From contig JACMZG010000008.1 in NCBI GenBank assembly GCA_018340805.1, positions 52,194,998 through 52,258,997 on the forward strand: a stretch of 64,000 nucleotides of DNA. Reading direction: 5' to 3'. The translations under genes and the position numbers were made by a program. The notes beneath the pieces are model-generated. The model saw only the letters and a program-made list of their open reading frames with translations, ran no database searches and was not told the origin of the DNA. Shown here one piece after another: positions 59,211-64,000 of the stretch. Source of the stretch: Microvelia longipes (Eukaryota > Arthropoda > Insecta > Hemiptera > Veliidae). Each line of letters starts with the position of its first letter. Positions within the stretch are counted from its first letter, which is position 1.

Positions 59211-60599
59211 GGGTTTAAGCGTTAAAAAATAACAAGGATTGCATTTTAATCCCACATAGAGTGAGAACGTTGCTGACTACAGATGTAATTTACAATATGC
59301 CGTACGTCGAAAAGAAATTTAAAAGAACCTGAATTAAATAAAGACCATACTATATTGTCTAGATAGATAGAGACGGATAACTAGATAAAATTTAGTAGAT
59401 CTATTCCCAACCTAAAGAGGTTCATTTGGGTCAAACGTGTACTCGATCAGTCATTTTTCAATGTATATTTGATTTTTTTAAAATTTTTGATTACTCAAGA
59501 AGTTAACGTTGTCTAAACATTATCATCTTCTAAAGTCAGTAAAACTTACGTCAAGTCTTTTAACACAGACAGTCTGATGTATAACGCACATATAACCAGG
59601 ATTCTTAAAACGTCATAAGAGTTTCCAAAAGTGAAATTTTGATGAAATCTCGATTTTGGATATTTAGGTTAAACATAATAATTCCCTATAAACCTCAAGT
59701 TGGCAAAGAAATTTAAAAATACGGTTTTAAATCACCCCTCTTTAACACGCCATGTTTGATTCTTCATTCCACATTTCTTGTAAATTCGAGATATTCAAGT
59801 TAAAAAAGCGGGTTATTTCGATTATTACTTTTAAACCAAGATGGATATTATTGGGTACATGTGTTCCCACAGTGTGTAATTTATTTAATATTATAAAGCT
59901 TTAAGACGAATTCTAAAAAACTATTTTTTATAATCTTGTATTGTTGAACAATACGCATTTATTGCTTTTAAGTTTCTACGATGTAAATTGACAATAGGAA
60001 ATGGATTGTCACTAGATATAATGTGTAATATCCCTATTGTTATCGTGTCTAAGGACATGCCTCCAAGCAGTATTGAATTTAGACACTATTCATCCTTGCC
60101 TATTCTATGTCCACAATATAACTACCTTTACAATATCTGCTAACACAAAACCATCCACTCAGTCGCTTAAATAGAAGCTTTATTCTGATCCTAAATTTGT
60201 CTAAAACAAAGTTTAAATTTTTCTCAAATAAAAATTTGTAATCTTTTAACAATATTAATTTGGGACTAATAAAAAATAAATTTAACCCGGAGTGTTTTAA
60301 AAGTTCGTGACTTTGACATTGAATTTGCATATCATCTTTTATACATCTGTATAATTCTATCGTCATCTTAATATTAAAATTAGGTTAGCATAATATTAAG
60401 ACTCACTTTATTATTCCATTTATAATACCAACTAAACTGTCACATTAATATTTTAGCTGATTAATCTAATTTTGAGTTTATATTTTTTAACTAACTATAT
60501 GATATTTAAATTATAGCAGATTTGAGTTTACATTTTAACAAATCAGTTAAAAAGTAAAAATAAAAAGTAAAAACAATTACAGTTACATAATTACAGTTA
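59211..60599. other. AT-rich DNA, nothing recognised
   Basis: The 88-codon minus frame 60100-60366 is Lys/Leu/Ile-rich, as expected from composition. No motif. Confidence 0.45.
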
Positions 60600-61370
60600 A
60601 ATAAGCTATATTGTTTTCTATCCACGAAGGGGAAACGCGGCGGCCTCTTGGAGAAAGCTTTATCCCTTGAAATCAAAAGGGCTAACACACTAAAAGAGGA
60701 TGGATCCTGATCATCCAAAGGTTCGTCTACCTAAGATTTGCCGTTGGGAAATGACGGTGACAAAGCCTAGCAGATGGTCCCGGCCTACCATGAAGTGTGG
60801 CAGCTGATCGACTTTTCGTCTCCTTAACAGATACCATAAGCGATTTTGACCTTACTGCACTAAAACTCTAGAGGTAAAACCGCACCGCAAGGCGCCTATC
60901 CCCAATTGGCAAAGAGTATTGGACCTTCGCCTGATTAATTGTCTCCACCATGGTCCCGCAACTCGGCTAACTTCTGACCAGTGAGGGGGTGGCTTCTCTG
61001 ACTTACCTTTTCCTCCCGCTTCCTTCTCCAATCAGAAAGGGAAAGTGAAGACTCATCGATGGTATATGTTTCGTTGACTGTGGGTGTTTAAGTGCCTCCG
61101 AGGGCTTCAATGACCATCGGCACCTAGAACAGAATTAGTTCTCCCAAGGGATCCCGTCCGAGTCGTGGACCTACCAGTCCATACGGTTGCCCTGCAGCTC
61201 TCTCACTCTTCCCCCTTTGATATAGATAAGCTTTCAGCCAAGGCTTTCCGACGACCAACGGATCCAGTCGAGCGGCGATACCCCCGTCGCAACTCTCCGG
61301 TTGTAGCACGCTCTAGGCAAATCACACCCAAAGACACCGATGGTGTTGGAAGATGTTGCTGAAGTGTCTT
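60600..61370 (-). mobile_element. GC-richer LINE-associated segment, function unclear
   Basis: Composition near 50% G+C, sharply different from DNA to the left. On the minus strand a frame starting at 60718 begins MDDQDPSSFSVL and has RPPRFPF. Its first 35 residues look like the start of a LINE ORF1, but this is an impression. Short frames at 61124-61309 (minus) and 61165-61362 (plus) overlap. It could be the 3' part of the LINE below, or the 5' UTR and ORF1 start of a second copy in tandem. Confidence 0.4.
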
Positions 61371-61379
61371 ACATATTAG

Positions 61380-62760
61380 TTAGGTCCAACAGATTTTTCA
61401 ACTATGCCTTCCGTGGGAGTGATACCGACATTCCCCGGTACCAATACTAAAATTACTTGACGACCAGCAGAATGTAGAGTGTCTGGCGTTAGATTGGAAT
61501 CCACTCTAAATGTATCTCCCTGATACATACTGAGATCTGGCAATATTACTTCTTTCTCTGCTCCTCTTATCCTTTGCTAAAATTCTTCTGAGAAGTCTGG
61601 TATAGCAGAGACAGCTTTGTAGTGTTTTGTTACCTCTGCTGCATTAGTTTGTACCTGGCCATCGACAACGAAAATGGGGTTCGACGACGGGTGGTGCTTG
61701 TCAACGACAGCTTTGACCATTTCTTCTTGGATGTCCTGATAGTTCTACGCTCGAGCTTTTTCTTTTAAATTCTATAAAGTGTCGCTGCATATGCTGTCAA
61801 TTAAATTTATTCCAAGCTTTCTTTTTGGTTATATTTGCCTATTGGCAGTCTTTGTTCCACCAGGGTGCGGTGTTGCCCCCTGGATTATGACCTGGACCTC
61901 CTATTGTCCTGCGTGGAACGGCAACACCTTTGGCTTCTGTTACTAAATTTACGTCTGTTTCCACGACGCCAGTGAGTACTAGGAGGTTAAAACTCGCCCT
62001 AATACCATCCCAGTCTACGTTACCATGGTCCCAAGTTTCTCTTGGGATCGTTGGCTCTACAGAGAACTACAGCGGAGGTAAATACCGATAAGTGGTCTCT
62101 TTGGTGGAGTTCTTAACAAACACTCCAATCCAAAGCAACTGCCAGCGCTGGTGAGCTGAACGTGAGATCGATGGGAGCCATCGTTCCTGTGCTCAGCGTT
62201 ACTTGTGTCACACTTCCATCATTCAGAAGGACCAAGTCGCTTCTGTTATGTCTTTTGCAACTTTCTGCCTTGAAGGGAACAATCTTGCAAAACTCTTCGT
62301 GAGATTATGCGCATTGAAATCTCCAATTAGGATACAAGGAACAGCAGCAGATGATTGAGGTTCTCCAGCTATAGTTCCGTCCAAAGAACATCTGGGAGAT
62401 ACAGACTGCAGAGGCTGATAGCGAACGGTGCTTTGATTGTTACCTCCACTGCCTTTAGTTCCGTTGTAAGTTGGACCTGTGCAGCCGGTATATTCACTTT
62501 TATGAATATAGCAACCCCACCATGCGCACACTTACGTTAAGCTATAACTGTATAACTATTGTACCCTGTAAGCTTGAAAACCTGTGCTGGTGCTAGCTTG
62601 GAATCCTGAAACACCACATTAAACGACGTCCTGTCCTGCAAGTGTCGCCGCAGCTCAGCGTGGTGACTTCAGAGACCTTTCATTTTTCACTGGACAATAG
62701 TATCTTTATCGTCCTTCGGCATAGCAGTGTATTTGTTCACCCTCAGAGCAGCTCTTCTTT
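61380..62760 (-). pseudogene. LINE ORF2 remnant: endonuclease, linker and RNase H, RT missing
   Basis: On the minus strand, in order: an apurinic-like endonuclease piece with CILIGDFNAHN (residues 66-76 of the frame 62531-62223; GDFNAHN is the catalytic signature of LINE endonucleases). Next is a linker reading NKDC..A...KKKAWNKF (about 61790-61860), then an RNQ-poor stretch with FVVDGQVQTNAAEVTKHYKA (about 61620-61680). After about 130 codons comes GRQVILVLVPGNVGI (about 61425-61470), matching the RNase H signature VWVPGH.GI. The RT of about 250 residues that should lie between linker and RNase H is gone. Stops and frameshifts are frequent. The EN plus RNase H combination points to the I/R1/LOA group. 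Confidence 0.82.
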
Positions 62761-64000
62761 TTTTAACCTATTATAATTCAGTATCATCGATTTTATCTCA
62801 AAACGTTGACGTCAATTAATTATTATTATATTTATAATTTCATACGTTTTTGGGAACGCTGCACCTCCCCCTAAAAATAATCCCTAAAAAACTGCGATCT
62901 GTTGTATACACTTATATCACCCCCCCCCCTCCCATTATATTTTACCACTGTAACCTTCTTTTTACTTTTTGATGATGACGTCATAATTAAAACGCCAAAA
63001 ATATGCCAAAAACACCTCTTAATATGGTCCAATTCAGTTAAACCTGTCAGGGAAGGTAAACAATTACCTCCCTAACAACTCGCCTTATGCCAAGTTTCGT
63101 TTTTGGCATAAGGCTTTAATTTAAAAAGACTTCGAGAGATCCGGCATCTGAACAACACCATAGCGAATTATCATGATGAAAATTCGCCAAAAGTCACTAA
63201 CGACTCTATACGCGAAATATACATGTATAAAACTGAATCAAGGCACGAATAAATTTATTTTCAGAAAAATACATTTACATTTACTGATCACAAAGCTATA
63301 GCATATATATTTAAATATATAAAACATATAAGCAAAATTAGTAGTGAGTAAAACGTAAAATAGTTGTTAATTGTTATTATAAAATATATATTATTTTATT
63401 TTATTTTTATTTTTCTTTCTATCTAAATTATTTATAAATTACCAATAAAAAAATATAATAATATTCTTATAAAGAAGAGAATGTAGAGAGAAAAGTTGCG
63501 TAGATTTCCCTCTCGCGGCGCAGGTCTTTTTCAAGACCTCATGCAAGAGGTACTTTATAATGAATCAATTATTGTAAAATATGTAATTTTAAAAAATAAA
63601 GAATATTTATAAAAAAAAAAAATAACAGAAATTAAAAAAAAGTCATTTTATGACTTTTAAAAGCGACGCTGAGTACTGCACAATAAATAACACCAACAAC
63701 CACGTCTCTCCACGTCTTTCCATTGAAGAACCATGATTGTTGGTATTATTTATTTTATTTTAATTTAAAAATTTCTAATAATTATTTCTAATAATATTTT
63801 AAATTTTCTTATTATCTTAAAATAATAAGATTTTAATGAAGGTTTACTATGCTCCGAGTGAAATTAATATCTTCAAAAATATTAAATGAGTATCACAGAG
63901 AATAAAATATGAAATTAATTAATTAAAAGACCATGCCCTGCATATGTAATGGTATAGCTTTATTTCATAGTAAGTCATCTCTCGGGATAAAATAGTCAAT
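62761..64000. other. AT-rich DNA with small hairpins
   Basis: A C homopolymer at about 62920-62931. A 12-bp perfect stem GCCTTATGCCAA / TTGGCATAAGGC around a 9-base loop (63082-63114). A short AGGTCTT/AAGACCT hairpin at 63522-63539. An 18-bp inverted pair aataaataacaccaacaa (63682) / ttgttggtattatttatt (63738). No gene seen. Confidence 0.5.

Noticed and set aside
62355..62540. 61-codon plus-strand frame
   Set aside because: Antisense shadow of the LINE endonuclease remnant.

Overview
This is a eukaryotic, strongly AT-rich (about 70% A+T by eye) and transposon-dense stretch. I find no host protein-coding gene, tRNA gene or intact rRNA gene that I would defend. The mix of BEL/Pao LTR retroelements, several non-LTR (LINE) fragments, hAT-type DNA transposon ends, a 5S-rRNA-like dispersed repeat and long (AT)n tracts fits an arthropod, probably an insect. 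The species cannot be named from this sequence. All coding traces are decayed pseudogenes with frameshifts and stops. Almost all other open frames are under 110 codons and low in complexity.

Layout. 1-5 kb: end of a 5S-like dispersed repeat, a LINE 3' end with an (AAAT)n tail, an imperfect fold-back MITE (2062-2476) and a deleted copy of a hAT MITE (3321-3921). 5-13 kb: mostly featureless AT-rich DNA with dispersed-repeat fragments and a 203-bp hairpin (11578-11780). 13.5-15 kb: a hAT MITE with a second copy of itself inserted in inverse orientation, each with a readable 8-bp target duplication. 16-21 kb: another 5S-like repeat copy, then a BEL/Pao integrase pseudogene split by a LINE with a perfect 12-bp target duplication, then a complex (AT)n tract. 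25.2-26.9 kb: a 75-bp satellite array with an inversion near its left edge. 28-34 kb: four or five copies of the 5S-like repeat in both orientations and a reverse-transcriptase scrap. 39.8-40.2 kb: a TAGG-rich minisatellite with 33-bp units and a 180-bp higher-order period. 46.2-47.8 kb: a BEL/Pao gag pseudogene cut by a hAT terminal inverted repeat. 49.9-50.5 kb: a LINE RNase H fragment. 52.7-53.0 kb: an array of hairpin sub-repeats. 55.7-56.0 kb: a 51-54 bp tandem repeat. 56.8-57.7 kb: the 3' end of a LINE. 58.7-59.2 kb: a tRNA-like SINE candidate. 60.6-62.8 kb: a GC-richer LINE carrying endonuclease and RNase H remnants but apparently no RT.

Nothing here looks like a working multi-gene system. 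The value lies in the repeats: a dated nesting order in two places (MITE in MITE, LINE in BEL), a 5S-like dispersed family with hairpin sub-repeats, and tandem arrays with internal structure. Tandem-repeat units differ by many single-base indels, which may be real decay or uncorrected long-read error.
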